DNA of 64,000 nt. It comes from Clostridiales bacterium UBA6114. Its GTDB lineage: Bacteria > Bacillota > Clostridia > Oscillospirales > Butyricicoccaceae. Made by a program: the position numbers and the translations under genes. The stretch's first letter is position 1; each line of letters starts with the position of its first letter. Shown here one piece after another: positions 25,404 to 34,691 of the stretch. Under the pieces are notes generated by a model. It was not told where the DNA came from and did no database searches. It was given only the letters and a program-made list of their open reading frames with translations. The stretch covers positions 36,837-100,836 of the forward strand of contig DIWE01000039.1 in NCBI GenBank assembly GCA_002423435.1, in the 5' to 3' direction.

Positions 25404-25595
25404 ATGTACACTGGGGTTATAGGGGTTATAAGCTGGGTAGTGGCAGTACTGTGGTGGATAGCGCCGTTTACATTTGTATTCTTCTTCATATCCGCAATCA
25501 AAAAGACCATACAGGATGATGTGGATTCCTATTTGCATGCTTTTTGGGCTGCATTTAGTTTGTTGGTTGTGATTGCGGCAATTGTTTTGAGATGA
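25404..25595 (+). CDS. Small two-helix membrane protein
   Basis: This 63-aa protein has two hydrophobic segments (VIGVISWVVAVLWWIAPF and AFWAAFSLLVVIAAIVL) joined by a charged loop. A perfect GGAGG lies 7 nt before the ATG. It follows the DUF6199-like gene by 35 nt, probably in the same transcript. Confidence 0.65.
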   Translation: MYTGVIGVISWVVAVLWWIAPFTFVFFFISAIKKTIQDDVDSYLHAFWAAFSLLVVIAAIVLR

Positions 25596-25608
25596 CTGCA
25601 AACGGCGT

Positions 25609-26673
25609 TCAGCCCGCAGTCAACGGAAAGGTAACCCGCCAATTTCCCTCGGTCTTTTGTCCGCTTGTATAGAACGAGCCGTACAGAGTGTGGTTACGAA
25701 GCTCGTTCTGCGGGATATCGAAGATGAATTCCTGATAATCGACTCGATTCTCACCGTTTATTTCGCCTTCGAAAAAGCTTACGCTGTAATCATATTGGAT
25801 TTGATTTCCGTCCTCATCAACCAGATAGAAATATCCGTGGGTGTCATAGGTCAGCTTATCCGCGGTAGAGGACTGAATGTGCAGCATTCCGTCAATATAT
25901 CCGACGGCGGTCACATCGAGGCCGTTTATTGGAGTGCAGAGGGAGGCGCCCGGAACAAGCGCGGTATATTCGCCCGATTCATTCCTGTACGGCTCGGCAT
26001 TGATTCCACTAAACCCATTGGCATATACCATCTGCGTTTGGTCCGCCTCGCTCACCCCGGAAAGGTCGACATCAACCGGCACGTTCTCCAGCGCCGCCTT
26101 GTGGCTGAGAAATTCACCGATTGAAAACGTCACCTTGGAAGGCCTGGTATCGATGTCGTTGCCGTCCATCGTTGAGATGGTGATGAGGAACGTTGCCGTA
26201 TGGGTCGTCTCGTCGAAGCCGACCCGTTCACAATGGGAGATACTGTCGAACGGGATATGCAGCGAATAACTGTCGAACAGATCAGTCGTTTCGTCCACAC
26301 GGTCGCCGGTGAGGTCCCGCATCGTGACGTAGATCTCCGCCGTGTCGTCGTAAATATGCGTCGAGACGACCTCCATGCGGACGCCGTTATTTTCGCAGGA
26401 CTCCTGAACAGGGACAAAATACTGCGCAACCGCCGGCGAGACCAGATACATCAGGTCATAGATTGCCGGCACGTTTGCCGCCAGCACCGGCGTTGCCAGC
26501 GCAAGGCACAGTGCGATTGCCGCCGCGACAGCAACGGGCCTGCGGAATACCGGCTTTTCTTTGACGCGGGATTTCTCTCCCGAACCATTCATCAAATCGA
26601 TGGTATCGGCAATCAGCCCGGGACTGGCCGTGATCTGACTGTTCATATTTTTGTATGTCTTTTCAAGCATCAT
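25609..26673 (-). CDS. DUF4179-type anti-sigma factor
   Basis: This 354-aa protein has a short cytoplasmic N-terminus (about 1-48), one membrane segment (VAVAAAIALCLALATPVLAA) and a large extracellular beta-rich domain, as in DUF4179 proteins coded next to ECF sigma factors. It should hold the partner sigma factor at the membrane until a surface signal. It overlaps the sigma gene by 4 nt (ATGA) with AAGGAG upstream. Confidence 0.82.
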   Translation of the reverse strand: MMLEKTYKNMNSQITASPGLIADTIDLMNGSGEKSRVKEKPVFRRPVAVAAAIALCLALATPVLAANVPAIYDLMYLVSPAVAQYFVPVQESCENNGVRMEVVSTHIYDDTAEIYVTMRDLTGDRVDETTDLFDSYSLHIPFDSISHCERVGFDETTHTATFLITISTMDGNDIDTRPSKVTFSIGEFLSHKAALENVPVDVDLSGVSEADQTQMVYANGFSGINAEPYRNESGEYTALVPGASLCTPINGLDVTAVGYIDGMLHIQSSTADKLTYDTHGYFYLVDEDGNQIQYDYSVSFFEGEINGENRVDYQEFIFDIPQNELRNHTLYGSFYTSGQKTEGNWRVTFPLTAG

Positions 26674-27149
26674 AGATCTCCTTTCAGCATTTCGGATAAC
26701 CTGGCCCGCGCCCGCGTGAGCTGCGTCCGGACGGTGGATTCCCTGACACCGAGGATGCCGCCGATCTCGGCGATAGAATAGCCCTCGTAATAGAACAGGT
26801 GGATCACCGAGCGGTACTTGGGCGCGAGCTTTCGCATAGCCTCATAAAGCTCGTTTTCCTCGGGAAGCTCAAAGGTATCGCTGTCCTCCAGCGGCACCGT
26901 CCTGCGGCGCCATGCGGACGACCAATGCTTTTTCGCGCAGTTGACCGTCACACGGATCAGCCATGCCTTTCTGTGTTCTTCGCTTTCAAAAACCGGCCGG
27001 CTTCGGACATACCGCAGGAACACCTCCTGAAAGATGTCGTCGGCATCGCTTCCGGAACGCGCCTGGGCAAATGCCAGCCGGTAAACCATGTCCGCGTATT
27101 TCTTTACAACTGATTCTTCGGTCGCCGTGCACTGCGACTCAAAATCCAC
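26670..27149 (-). CDS. ECF RNA polymerase sigma factor
   Basis: This 159-aa sigma-70 family protein has region 2 (YADMVYRLAFAQARSGSDADDIFQEVFLRYVR) and region 4 (RSVIHLFYYEGYSIAEIGGILGVRESTVRTQLTRARARL). It starts at GTG 27149 with GGAGGG 7 nt upstream. It is paired with the DUF4179 anti-sigma factor. Target promoters are not evident in the window. Confidence 0.92.
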   Translation of the reverse strand: MDFESQCTATEESVVKKYADMVYRLAFAQARSGSDADDIFQEVFLRYVRSRPVFESEEHRKAWLIRVTVNCAKKHWSSAWRRRTVPLEDSDTFELPEENELYEAMRKLAPKYRSVIHLFYYEGYSIAEIGGILGVRESTVRTQLTRARARLSEMLKGDL

Positions 27150-27283
27150 TCGGCAACCCTCCCTTCACCTTTAATACCCCGCAGGTGCCCAAAAAGCTAC
27201 AAGGATTTTTTATAATACCGTTTCGGCGGTTACATCACCGGCTCCATAAATCGATTCCGGCCTTTTTCAAAAGGCTTTGACGG

Positions 27284-27312
27284 TTGGCTTTTTTGTATAT
27301 CTGTGGTAAAAT
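27284..27312 (+). promoter_or_regulatory. Promoter of the prenyltransferase-like gene
   Basis: TTGGCT (27284-27289), 17 bp, TAAAAT (27307-27312), about 57 nt before the gene. Confidence 0.65.
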
Positions 27313-27369
27313 TATGTATCGATAGGAGCAAAATGAGAGAACAATCGACAATATAGAGGTTGGATTAAA

Positions 27370-28200
27370 ATGGCGATAGCACAGCGGTATCAATCCGATG
27401 TTGACGCGATCCTTAAAAGACGCTATGACAACGGCGCGGATTATTGGACTACTCCCGATAAACGCCTGTGTAAGGGGAGCCCGTTTTCCGCCCTTAACTC
27501 TGCGCTGATTCTGTCGGAGTTGGGTATGGAGCGTTCCGATCCCATATTAATGAAGATCGCCGACCTGTTTTTTTGTTCGTTGAGGGAAGACGGACGGTTT
27601 AAGCTGTCCCCGCAAGGCGCAATATACCCCTGTCATACCATTAACGCGTTAAACGTTCTTTGCCAATTGGGATATGCTTCCGACGAAAGGCTCCGGAAAA
27701 CCTTTGACCACCTTTTGCAAATACAGCACGGCGACGGCGGCTGGCGCTGCAACAAGTTCAGTTTCGGGAGAGGCCCGGAGACTGAGTTTTCAAATCCCGG
27801 CCCGACGCTTACCGCTCTGAATGCCTTTCGTTTTACTGATTTACTCAATAAAGAGCAAGCCCTTGACAGAGCCGTAGAATTCCTGCTCCGGCATTGGACG
27901 ACCCGCACGCCTCTTGGCCCCTGCCATTACGGCATCGGCACTCTGTTCATGCAGGTTGAGTATCCCTTTGCAAATTATAACCTATTCGTTTATGTCTACG
28001 TTCTCTCTTTCTACGACAGCGCAAAGAGGGATAAGCGGTTTCTGGAGGCGCTTGGAATTTTTAAATCCAAATTGGTTGACGGTCAGGTTGTCGTGGAGCG
28101 GCTTAATCGGGAATTGGGCGGGCTTTCCTTTTGCAAAAAGGGAGAACCGAGCGACCTTGGGACTGCGCGTTACCATGACATATTAAAAAACCTCGGCTGA
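27370..28200 (+). CDS. Prenyltransferase/squalene-cyclase-like alpha-alpha toroid protein
   Basis: This 276-aa soluble protein has repeated helices of the alpha6/alpha6 toroid type (LNSALILSELG; HTINALNVLCQLGY; LLQIQHGDGGWRC, a QW-like motif; PTLTALNAFR). The DxDD motif of class II cyclases is absent. It is probably a member of the 'prenyltransferase-like' group of unknown activity. The ribosome-binding site is GAGG 9 nt before the ATG. Confidence 0.7.
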   Translation: MAIAQRYQSDVDAILKRRYDNGADYWTTPDKRLCKGSPFSALNSALILSELGMERSDPILMKIADLFFCSLREDGRFKLSPQGAIYPCHTINALNVLCQLGYASDERLRKTFDHLLQIQHGDGGWRCNKFSFGRGPETEFSNPGPTLTALNAFRFTDLLNKEQALDRAVEFLLRHWTTRTPLGPCHYGIGTLFMQVEYPFANYNLFVYVYVLSFYDSAKRDKRFLEALGIFKSKLVDGQVVVERLNRELGGLSFCKKGEPSDLGTARYHDILKNLG

Positions 28201-28284
28201 AATTGCGAAGAAGCCGGTGGGTTCCGCCTTTGTATGACGGTTATGCGGAATACAGAGGATTTTTTACTGAAGGGATCAAAAACT

Positions 28285-28695
28285 ATGGAATTTTCTCCTT
28301 TTGGCGGGTTTGGTGGATTTGGCGGCATGATGTTCAGTATCATACCTGTCATCGTATTCATAGGATTTATATTTGTATTCGGCACAATTATCGCACGCTC
28401 GATACAGGGCGCAAAACAGTGGAAAAGGAACAATGAATCTCCCGTTCTCACGGTTGACGCAACCGTGGTTACAAAACGGACGGATGTGCAGCACTATCAT
28501 CACAATACAGGAACGGACAATATGCACCACACGTCGTCGTCGACTACATATTATGCCACGTTTGAAGTGGCCAGCGGCGACCGCTTGGAATTTGCAATTT
28601 CCGGCAGCGAATATGGGATACTTGCGGAAAACGACAGGGGAAAACTGACCTTTCAGGGCACGCGGTATTTGGGCTTTGAACGCGGCCGGGGTTAA
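28285..28695 (+). CDS. DUF2500 membrane-anchored protein
   Basis: This 136-aa protein has a Phe/Gly-rich N-terminus (FGGFGGFGGMMF), one membrane segment (SIIPVIVFIGFIFVFGTII), then a soluble DUF2500 domain (VDATVVTKRTDV, YYATFEVASGDRLEFAISGSEYG, GKLTFQGTRYLGFER). A His-rich insert (HYHHN, MHHTSSS) separates the strands. Role unknown. AGGGA precedes the ATG at 28285. Confidence 0.8.
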   Translation: MEFSPFGGFGGFGGMMFSIIPVIVFIGFIFVFGTIIARSIQGAKQWKRNNESPVLTVDATVVTKRTDVQHYHHNTGTDNMHHTSSSTTYYATFEVASGDRLEFAISGSEYGILAENDRGKLTFQGTRYLGFERGRG

Positions 28696-28749
28696 CGGAA
28701 ACGCTTTGTATTGCTTTTGAAGCGTTGACGCCTTCGCTCTATGATTTAA

Positions 28750-28810
28750 CAGGGCTAAATGAACAAAACCCGCATGGACAAATGGGTTTACGTTAATTTA
28801 GCCCTGCTTT
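28750..28810 (+). terminator. Terminator before the MITE-like elements
   Basis: An 11-bp stem CAGGGCTAAAT (28750-28760) with ATTTAGCCCTG (28796-28806), whose loop contains a smaller hairpin, followed by CTTTT. The first inverted-repeat element starts 9 nt later. Confidence 0.6.
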
Positions 28811-28814
28811 TATG

Positions 28815-29071
28815 CTTAAGCATAAGAGGCAAATCCGAACCCGCCTCTATGCACCGGCTTTCGGCGTCTTTTTGCGTTGTTCTCCTCGGCGGGCGCCTTA
28901 AAATCCACCAAAAATCGGAGCATAGAGGTCGAAGATTTTTGAGGGAGCAGGATTTTGTCAGTGCAAAGAAAAGCACATTGGCAATACCGACGTATGGCAA
29001 TGGGGTTTTCTGCTTAAGTGGCGGAATCCTGCCCCTCAAAAACGGGTTCGGATTTGCCTCTTATGCTTAAG
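28815..29071. mobile_element. MITE-like element A with 29-bp perfect terminal inverted repeats
   Basis: Positions 28815-28843 are exactly complementary to 29043-29071 (outer end CTTAAGCATAAGAGG). The 257-bp unit has an internal inverted repeat (CCTCTATGC with GCATAGAGG) and no credible gene. Ends, size and structure are those of a non-autonomous element or a very long hairpin RNA. No transposase is seen. Confidence 0.7.
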
Positions 29072-29340
29072 GCTAGGAGGGTCGAACCCAATCCGCCTCC
29101 GCCCTGATAAATTCGCGCTTTGCTTTATTTAAGTCCTAGGCATACGTCGGTATGCCGTCGTCCTCCGCCGCGCCAAGCACGAATTTCCCTATGGCGGAGG
29201 TCGCAGAGTTTTTTTCCGCCGACTACGTTTCAGGCAAGGCAGACGACGCAGCTTTACTCGCGTAAAGCAAGGAGGATAACGCAGCATGGGGCGCAGCCGA
29301 CGGAAAAAAACCGGATTGGGTTCGACCCTCCTAGCCTTAA
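29067..29340. mobile_element. MITE-like element B with 29-bp perfect terminal inverted repeats
   Basis: Positions 29067-29095 are exactly complementary to 29312-29340 (outer end TTAAGGCTAGGAGGG). The 274-bp unit abuts element A, sharing a TTAAG end, and finishes exactly at the stop codon of the convergent LysR gene. The interior shows further short inverted repeats (GCATACGTCGGTATGC). No gene supported. Confidence 0.7.
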
Positions 29341-30270
29341 CTACTCCATACCGTCCGATTTGCTTTCCAGGTGCTCGGAAAGCAAATCGATAAAGGCTCT
29401 GAGCATCTTGTTGCCCGACTCTTTTTTCAGATAAGCCGCGGAAAGGGTCCACCTGGGCAGGACATCGCTGTCGATGTGGAAATACAAGGGCCTTTCGATA
29501 TCGGAATCATACCGGGCATAAGAACGCGGAATAAAGGAGATGCCCAGATCGCGAAGCGTCAGCTGCTTTATGGTTTCGATGCTGTTTGCAAACATCAATG
29601 CCTGAGAGCCGAAATTATAAGCGGCAAAAAAACGGTTGGCCGCCTTTAAGATCTCCGGCATTTTCTGGCTCAGAATAAATGTCTGCCCCTTAAGAACCTC
29701 GGGTTCCAGGATGTGATGTGCACCGTCCGCCTTTCCGGAGGAGGATACGGGGTTTTTGGATGAAACGGCGACAAGAATCTCCTCCTTAAACAAAACATGG
29801 CTCGCGATTTTGTCCGAATGCGTTTCGATCGGATTGATTGCCACGTCGATTTCTCCGCCCAGCAGCATATTGTCCATTTGATCGGAATTTGCTTCCTTTA
29901 TCGAGATCTCCAGATTCGGATACCCCGCGCAGAGCTTTGGCAGGACGGCGGGCAAAATGCTGAACGACCAGAAGGAAGGGATGCCGATGGCAAATCGGCC
30001 GGTGCGGCAAACAGACATTTTTTTTAAGTCGGCGTCCAGGTTTGACTTTATCTGCAGGATTTCCCTCGCGAGCGCGGTAACCCGTTCCCCGACGGGCGTC
30101 AGCGAGAGGCCGGCGGCCGTCCGCGAAAAAAGCGGACGGCCGATTACCTTTTCCACCCGTTTGATGGTCTGGCTCAAGGAAGACTGGGACATAAACAGCT
30201 GCTTTGAAGCGCGTGAAATATTAAGCTCGTCGGCGATACAGACGATCTGCTCCAGGTCGTATATCGTCAT
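29341..30270 (-). CDS. LysR-family regulator (sugar-acid locus)
   Basis: This 309-aa regulator has an N-terminal helix-turn-helix (LNISRASKQLFMSQSSLSQTIKRVEKVIGRPLF, 17-49) and a co-inducer-binding domain of periplasmic-binding fold. It is divergent from an enolase-superfamily gene. That gene's promoter is repeated before the TRAP operon 5.6 kb away, so this LysR probably controls both. GGGAGG lies 8 nt before the ATG. Confidence 0.88.
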   Translation of the reverse strand: MTIYDLEQIVCIADELNISRASKQLFMSQSSLSQTIKRVEKVIGRPLFSRTAAGLSLTPVGERVTALAREILQIKSNLDADLKKMSVCRTGRFAIGIPSFWSFSILPAVLPKLCAGYPNLEISIKEANSDQMDNMLLGGEIDVAINPIETHSDKIASHVLFKEEILVAVSSKNPVSSSGKADGAHHILEPEVLKGQTFILSQKMPEILKAANRFFAAYNFGSQALMFANSIETIKQLTLRDLGISFIPRSYARYDSDIERPLYFHIDSDVLPRWTLSAAYLKKESGNKMLRAFIDLLSEHLESKSDGME

Positions 30271-30303
30271 ATCCTCAGCCTCCCTGAAAAACGAATCAAT
30301 TAT

Positions 30304-30418
30304 TATAGTTTTTGCTTATAGCAATTATGAATATTGTTTTGTTGACACCTATTTCTTCGTCGGTATAATAAGAAATGGAAGGGTATTATGGCGTTTTATA
30401 AACAAATTTCACATAAAT
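30304..30418 (+). promoter_or_regulatory. Shared sugar-acid promoter/leader, copy 1
   Basis: TTGACA (30342-30347), 16 bp, TATAAT (30364-30369). The 115-bp block around it, from TTTTTGCTTATA upstream to AAACAAATTTCACATAA in the leader, matches 35977-36092 on the other strand with few changes. The conserved segment directly upstream of -35 is the expected LysR binding zone. Confidence 0.8.
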
Positions 30419-30490
30419 CGGAATATGTACATTCAAATAAGCTTTAGATATTCGCAAGGCATCATTCTGAAAAAAGGGGAGAGGGAAAGC

Positions 30491-31606
30491 ATGAAAATAA
30501 AAAAAGTCGAGACCTTTTCAACGCGCAACATGTGCCTGGTTCGAATTACTACCGAAGACGGCTTGACAGGCTGGGGGCAGACCGCTCATATCAATGCGGA
30601 CATAAGCGCCGCCGTTTTGCACCGCCATCTCGCGAAGCTGGTCCTCGATAAGAATTCCGAGGATATTGAGGCGATCGGCGATCTGTGCGTGGACACGAAC
30701 TATACATTCTTCGGCTCCTATCTGTTCCGGGCTTTGACAGGCATTGACACGGCTTTGTGGGATATCAGGGGGAAACGGGCCGGCAAAAGCGTCGCCCGTT
30801 TGTTGGGCAGCGATAAGAAGTTTGTCGACGTATACGGGTCAAGCATGGTCAAAACAATCACGCCAAGGGAAGAAATCGACCGGATGAAGCGCCTCGGGCA
30901 GGAAAACGGCTTCCGTGCGTTCAAGGTGCATATCGGCAATATCGGTGAAAACGTCTATGCGCTGCTGGGCCGCGACGAGGACACCTACCCCGGCCACACG
31001 GAAGAGGTCATCTCGCTTTTCCGCAAGGAATTCGGCGATGATGTCCCGCTGTTTGTCGATTCCAACGGAACCTACAGCGTGGAAAAAGCGATTGAAATCG
31101 GCCGCTTCTTCGAAAAAATGAAGGTCGGCTATTTTGAAGAGCCGTGTCCGTATTGGGAGTTTGAGAAGAGCGCCGCGGTCGCCCGTGCGCTGAACATTCC
31201 GGTCGCGGGCGGCGAGCAGGATTACGATATGGCGCAGTGGAAACGGATTTTTGCGGCCGAGGCGGTGCGGATCGCGCAGCCCGATATCTGTTACATAGGC
31301 GGATTCTCCCGCGCGTGGCAGGTCGCGAAGATGTCGGAGAAGGCGGGTGTTTATTGCTCGCCGCATAACGGCACAAGAGGGTTATTGCTGATCTTCAGCA
31401 TCCATATGAACGCCGCTTTGAAAAATCCGTACCCGTTCCTTGAATATTCAATCGATCCGCAGTATAACGACCCTTGGAACAAGGGGCTCTTTACCCCTGT
31501 CGTCGAGGTGCGCGACGGCAAAGTCGCCGTTCCACAGGAGCCGGGCTGGGGCATTGAGCCGAACCTGGAATGGCTCGCAAAAACAACATATGCCGTGACG
31601 GAATAA
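30491..31606 (+). CDS. Mandelate racemase/enolase-superfamily enzyme, probable sugar-acid dehydratase
   Basis: This 371-aa protein has a capping domain and a TIM barrel. The catalytic set is visible: KVH (K145, H147), metal ligands D190 (FVDSNG), E216 (FEEP) and E242 (GGEQ), and a D265/H292 dyad as in mandelate racemase. Such enzymes abstract the alpha-proton of a carboxylate, often dehydrating a sugar acid. The exact substrate cannot be read. The shared promoter with a TRAP transporter supports uptake followed by dehydration. The ATG at 30491 follows a purine-rich ribosome-binding site; the frame is open far upstream, but only this start fits the family. Confidence 0.88.
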   Translation: MKIKKVETFSTRNMCLVRITTEDGLTGWGQTAHINADISAAVLHRHLAKLVLDKNSEDIEAIGDLCVDTNYTFFGSYLFRALTGIDTALWDIRGKRAGKSVARLLGSDKKFVDVYGSSMVKTITPREEIDRMKRLGQENGFRAFKVHIGNIGENVYALLGRDEDTYPGHTEEVISLFRKEFGDDVPLFVDSNGTYSVEKAIEIGRFFEKMKVGYFEEPCPYWEFEKSAAVARALNIPVAGGEQDYDMAQWKRIFAAEAVRIAQPDICYIGGFSRAWQVAKMSEKAGVYCSPHNGTRGLLLIFSIHMNAALKNPYPFLEYSIDPQYNDPWNKGLFTPVVEVRDGKVAVPQEPGWGIEPNLEWLAKTTYAVTE

Positions 31607-31642
31607 TCCCTTTCAGGATAAAATCCCGAAGAGCCATTCATT

Positions 31643-31684
31643 AATGAGGCGCAAAACCGAGAGCGTTGCGCCTCATTATTTTTG
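31643..31684 (+). terminator. Intrinsic terminator
   Basis: A 12-bp perfect stem (AATGAGGCGCAA with TTGCGCCTCATT) followed by ATTTTTG. Confidence 0.9.
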
Positions 31685-31791
31685 CCTGCTGATAGTCTCG
31701 CTGTATGCTCCGCTGTCCCACGGTATAATTGGGGCGTGATGCGGTTTACGGAGAGGTTTGTTCATGCGGATATGCAAGGAAGGAGAAGGAT

Positions 31792-32739
31792 ATGAATTTC
31801 AAAGAACTCAAATATATCATAGCCGTTTCAAAATATGATAATATTTCAAAAGCGGCCGTTTCCCTCGGCATTTCCCAACCGTCCTTAAGCAAATATATCC
31901 ACAATATGGAGGATCAGTATGGCGTGAAGCTTTTTCAGTACTCCGGAAAAAGCTTTCGGCCCACTTACGAGGGGGAGGTTTATATTCGCGCCGCGCAGAA
32001 AATGCTCCAGTATACGGATCAGCTCGAAGACGATTCCCTCCTGCTTGACGAGCGATGCAAAAAAAAGGTAATCAATATCTTTTCTCCAATGGTGAAAAGC
32101 TCATATATCATTCCGAACATTTTCCCGCAGTTTAAGCAGAAGTACCCGTATGTCACCCTTGTCTTCAACGAAAGCATGGCCAACCGGGCCGAAGAGCTGC
32201 TCCTGAAGAGGGCTGCGGACGTCGCCATAACAAATTTCGTTCCGCAGGATAAGCGGATATTCTATGAGCCGCTGGCAAGCGAGGAAATACTGCTGGTCTT
32301 ATCCAAGCATTCGAAATTCGCGAGCGAAGGCGTCTGGAGGGAAAACGCCAGCAGGCCATGGGTGGATATCAAGGTGTTCCGCCACGAGGATTTTATTCTG
32401 CCCGACGCGGGACAGGCGATCCGCCAAATCGTCGACAGGCTTTTTGAAGAGGAGGGGATCGTCCCCAATGTCCTGTTGACTACGAAAAGCTTTGATGCGG
32501 CCGCGCGGGTCGCGGCGTCGGGAAACGGTGTCGCCTTTATTCCGGAAAACTATATTTATTCAAATGTGTTCCTGCAGCAGCCCATGTGCTTTTCCGTGGG
32601 CAGCGGCAAGCTGGAGCTCGAGTTTATGATCGCTTATCTTAAAAATATTGCGCTGTCCCCCGAATGCTGTTATCTGATCAGCCTGATTAAAGACTTCCTC
32701 GGCAACTACAGCAAACATCTGAGTTCCAATTTTGCTTAG
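31792..32739 (+). CDS. LysR-family regulator 2
   Basis: This 315-aa regulator begins MNFKELKYIIAVSKYDNISKAA with the helix-turn-helix in ISKAAVSLGISQPSLSKYIHNME, then a substrate-binding domain ending in a long C-terminus. ATG 31792 has AAGGAGAAGG upstream. It is tandem to the enolase-superfamily gene and convergent with the TRAP operon. Its target is unknown, but the same locus is likely. Confidence 0.87.
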   Translation: MNFKELKYIIAVSKYDNISKAAVSLGISQPSLSKYIHNMEDQYGVKLFQYSGKSFRPTYEGEVYIRAAQKMLQYTDQLEDDSLLLDERCKKKVINIFSPMVKSSYIIPNIFPQFKQKYPYVTLVFNESMANRAEELLLKRAADVAITNFVPQDKRIFYEPLASEEILLVLSKHSKFASEGVWRENASRPWVDIKVFRHEDFILPDAGQAIRQIVDRLFEEEGIVPNVLLTTKSFDAAARVAASGNGVAFIPENYIYSNVFLQQPMCFSVGSGKLELEFMIAYLKNIALSPECCYLISLIKDFLGNYSKHLSSNFA

Positions 32740-32772
32740 CGAGCAGCCGATGCAGACCACGGATATCGTTCG

Positions 32773-32811
32773 GCCGTCCTGCTTTCCCGAATAAGGGAAA
32801 AGCAGGACGGC
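32773..32811. terminator. Bidirectional terminator
   Basis: A stem GCCGTCCTGCTTTCCC with GGGAAAAGCAGGACGGC between the convergent LysR gene and the TRAP operon. Confidence 0.85.
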
Positions 32812-32845
32812 TTATTAAGAATCCGGACTTTGCGGAGCAGAGTTC

Positions 32846-34138
32846 TCACCCGCCCATAACCAACCGGGGAAGGAAGGTCACGATCACCGGGAAGAACATC
32901 ACGAGATAGGTCTCCGCAACCATTGTCCCGAGGACCCAATAGATATCCGGAAACACCTCCGCCACGCGTATCCTCATGATTCCGCAGGCGGTGAACAGGC
33001 AGACCGCAAGCGGCGGGGTAACGGCTCCCACGTCCGTGGCAAGCGTCAGGATGACGCCGTATGCGATCGGGTCGACCCCGATTACCTTGGTGACGATGGG
33101 CAGAAGGATCGGAGTTGTGAGAATGATGATTGTGAACCCTTCCATAAAAGTGCCCAGGATCAGTATCAGAAGGACAATCAGCATGAAAATGACTGTGGGA
33201 TTGTCGCTTACGGACAAAATCCATTCCGAGAACATCGCCGGGACGTTTCTTGTCGCCATGATCCAGCCGAAGGGATATGATCCCGCAATGATGAAGAGAA
33301 TCATGGACGCGGTGCAGGCGCTGTCGGTAAAGCACTCAAAAAAGTCTTTCAGGGTAAACTCTTTGTATACGAAGGTGGCGAGGAGGAACGCGTAGACCGT
33401 CGCGATAACCGCGGACTCCGTGGCCGTAATGATGCCCGAAAGCACGCCGCCCAGAATAATGACCGGCATAAAAAGCGGCAAAAGGGCGTCAAACACAATG
33501 AACAGGATCTCGCGGTTGGTCGGCCTTTGCCCTTCGCCTTCACGCCCCCATTTGCGTCTTTTTGCCATGGAGTAACACAAAATGCAAAGCATGAGACAGC
33601 CCAGGAGACCGGGTATGAAACCGCCTAAGAACATCTCCCCGATGGAGACGCTCGCGCACTGCGCGTAAATGACAAACGAGATGCTGGGAGGAATAACGCA
33701 GCCGAGCGTACCCGAGGCGGCTATCAGCGAGGCGGTGAACCCTTTTCCATATCCTTTCCGGGCCATTTCCGGGCCGACGATTCCGCCGATCGCCGCGGTT
33801 GTCGCGACGCCCGAGCCGGAAACGGCCCCGAAGAAGGCGCAGCCGACGACGCCCGTCATCCCGAGCCCGCCCGGAATCTTGCCGACGAGCAGATTCGCGA
33901 GCTTCATCAGTCTGGGCGTGCTTCCGTAGGCCATGATCGCGCCGGACAGCACAAACATCGGAAGCGCGAGCAATGAGAAAGACAGCGTGCCGTCTATCAT
34001 TTTTTGCGCTACGATCACAGGCGGCGTCGTGCCCTCGAATAGCAGGGCTACCATTGTGCTGATGCCGATCGAGAACCCGACCGGGATCCCGATAAGGAGA
34101 GCGACTGCCAAAGTGATAAACATTACGGCTATCATCAC
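32846..34138 (-). CDS. dctM: TRAP transporter large membrane subunit (DctM family)
   Basis: This 430-aa polytopic protein (about 12 membrane segments) has the DctM signatures SGVATTAAIGGIVGPEM, IPPSISFVIYA and VTPPLAVCLF. It forms the sodium-driven channel of a tripartite carboxylate or sugar-acid importer. It overlaps the small subunit gene by 4 nt (ATGA) and is the last gene of dctP-dctQ-dctM. Confidence 0.92.
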   Translation of the reverse strand: MMIAVMFITLAVALLIGIPVGFSIGISTMVALLFEGTTPPVIVAQKMIDGTLSFSLLALPMFVLSGAIMAYGSTPRLMKLANLLVGKIPGGLGMTGVVGCAFFGAVSGSGVATTAAIGGIVGPEMARKGYGKGFTASLIAASGTLGCVIPPSISFVIYAQCASVSIGEMFLGGFIPGLLGCLMLCILCYSMAKRRKWGREGEGQRPTNREILFIVFDALLPLFMPVIILGGVLSGIITATESAVIATVYAFLLATFVYKEFTLKDFFECFTDSACTASMILFIIAGSYPFGWIMATRNVPAMFSEWILSVSDNPTVIFMLIVLLILILGTFMEGFTIIILTTPILLPIVTKVIGVDPIAYGVILTLATDVGAVTPPLAVCLFTACGIMRIRVAEVFPDIYWVLGTMVAETYLVMFFPVIVTFLPRLVMGG

Positions 34139-34638
34139 TGATTACCCCCGTTTGGCTCCTGCTGTGCAAGCGCCGGATCTGTTTCCCTGATCTTCAGGTA
34201 GATCATCAGGAACATATAGATAACCATCAGAAAACTGCCGACCGGAACTGAAAAATACAGCACGTTCAAAGGTACGCGCATGCCGATCGACTTCGCCATC
34301 ATGCTGCCGCGGATGAGCGGCTGCATAAAGTACGTCAGACAGCAAAGAAACGCGATACAGACCAGGTAGTTGAAAACTTCAACATACTTTCTGATTTTAT
34401 AGGGGAGCAGAAGAAGCAGAAAGTCAATGCGCGTATGTCTGTCCCGCCGCACGCACAGGGTGGCTCCGAGGAAAATCAGCCAGATCATGCAGTAGAGCGC
34501 CATTTCTTCCGCCCAAGGGAACCCTTTTGAGAATATGTACCGGTTGACGACCTGGGCAAAAGAGACGACCGTCATCAACACGAGCAGCCCGGTGCATACC
34601 TTCTCAATTGCTTTTATCAGCAGATCCAAGAATTTCAA
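34135..34638 (-). CDS. dctQ: TRAP transporter small membrane subunit (DctQ family)
   Basis: This 167-aa protein has four membrane helices and the DctQ motif YIFSKGFPWAEEMALYCMIWLIFLGA followed by RDRHTRIDFLL. It links the binding protein to DctM. It lies between dctP (54-nt gap) and dctM (4-nt overlap). Confidence 0.92.
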   Translation of the reverse strand: MKFLDLLIKAIEKVCTGLLVLMTVVSFAQVVNRYIFSKGFPWAEEMALYCMIWLIFLGATLCVRRDRHTRIDFLLLLLPYKIRKYVEVFNYLVCIAFLCCLTYFMQPLIRGSMMAKSIGMRVPLNVLYFSVPVGSFLMVIYMFLMIYLKIRETDPALAQQEPNGGNQ

Positions 34639-34691
34639 ATAAAATCCATCCCGCTTTCCAAATAGATTAAGATGGTTATGCTCCGAACCGA

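Noticed and set aside
32736..33335. 199-aa and neighbouring minus frames overlapping dctM
   Set aside because: Shadow frames of the DctM gene, rich in His/Arg/Asp, with no promoter or ribosome-binding site.
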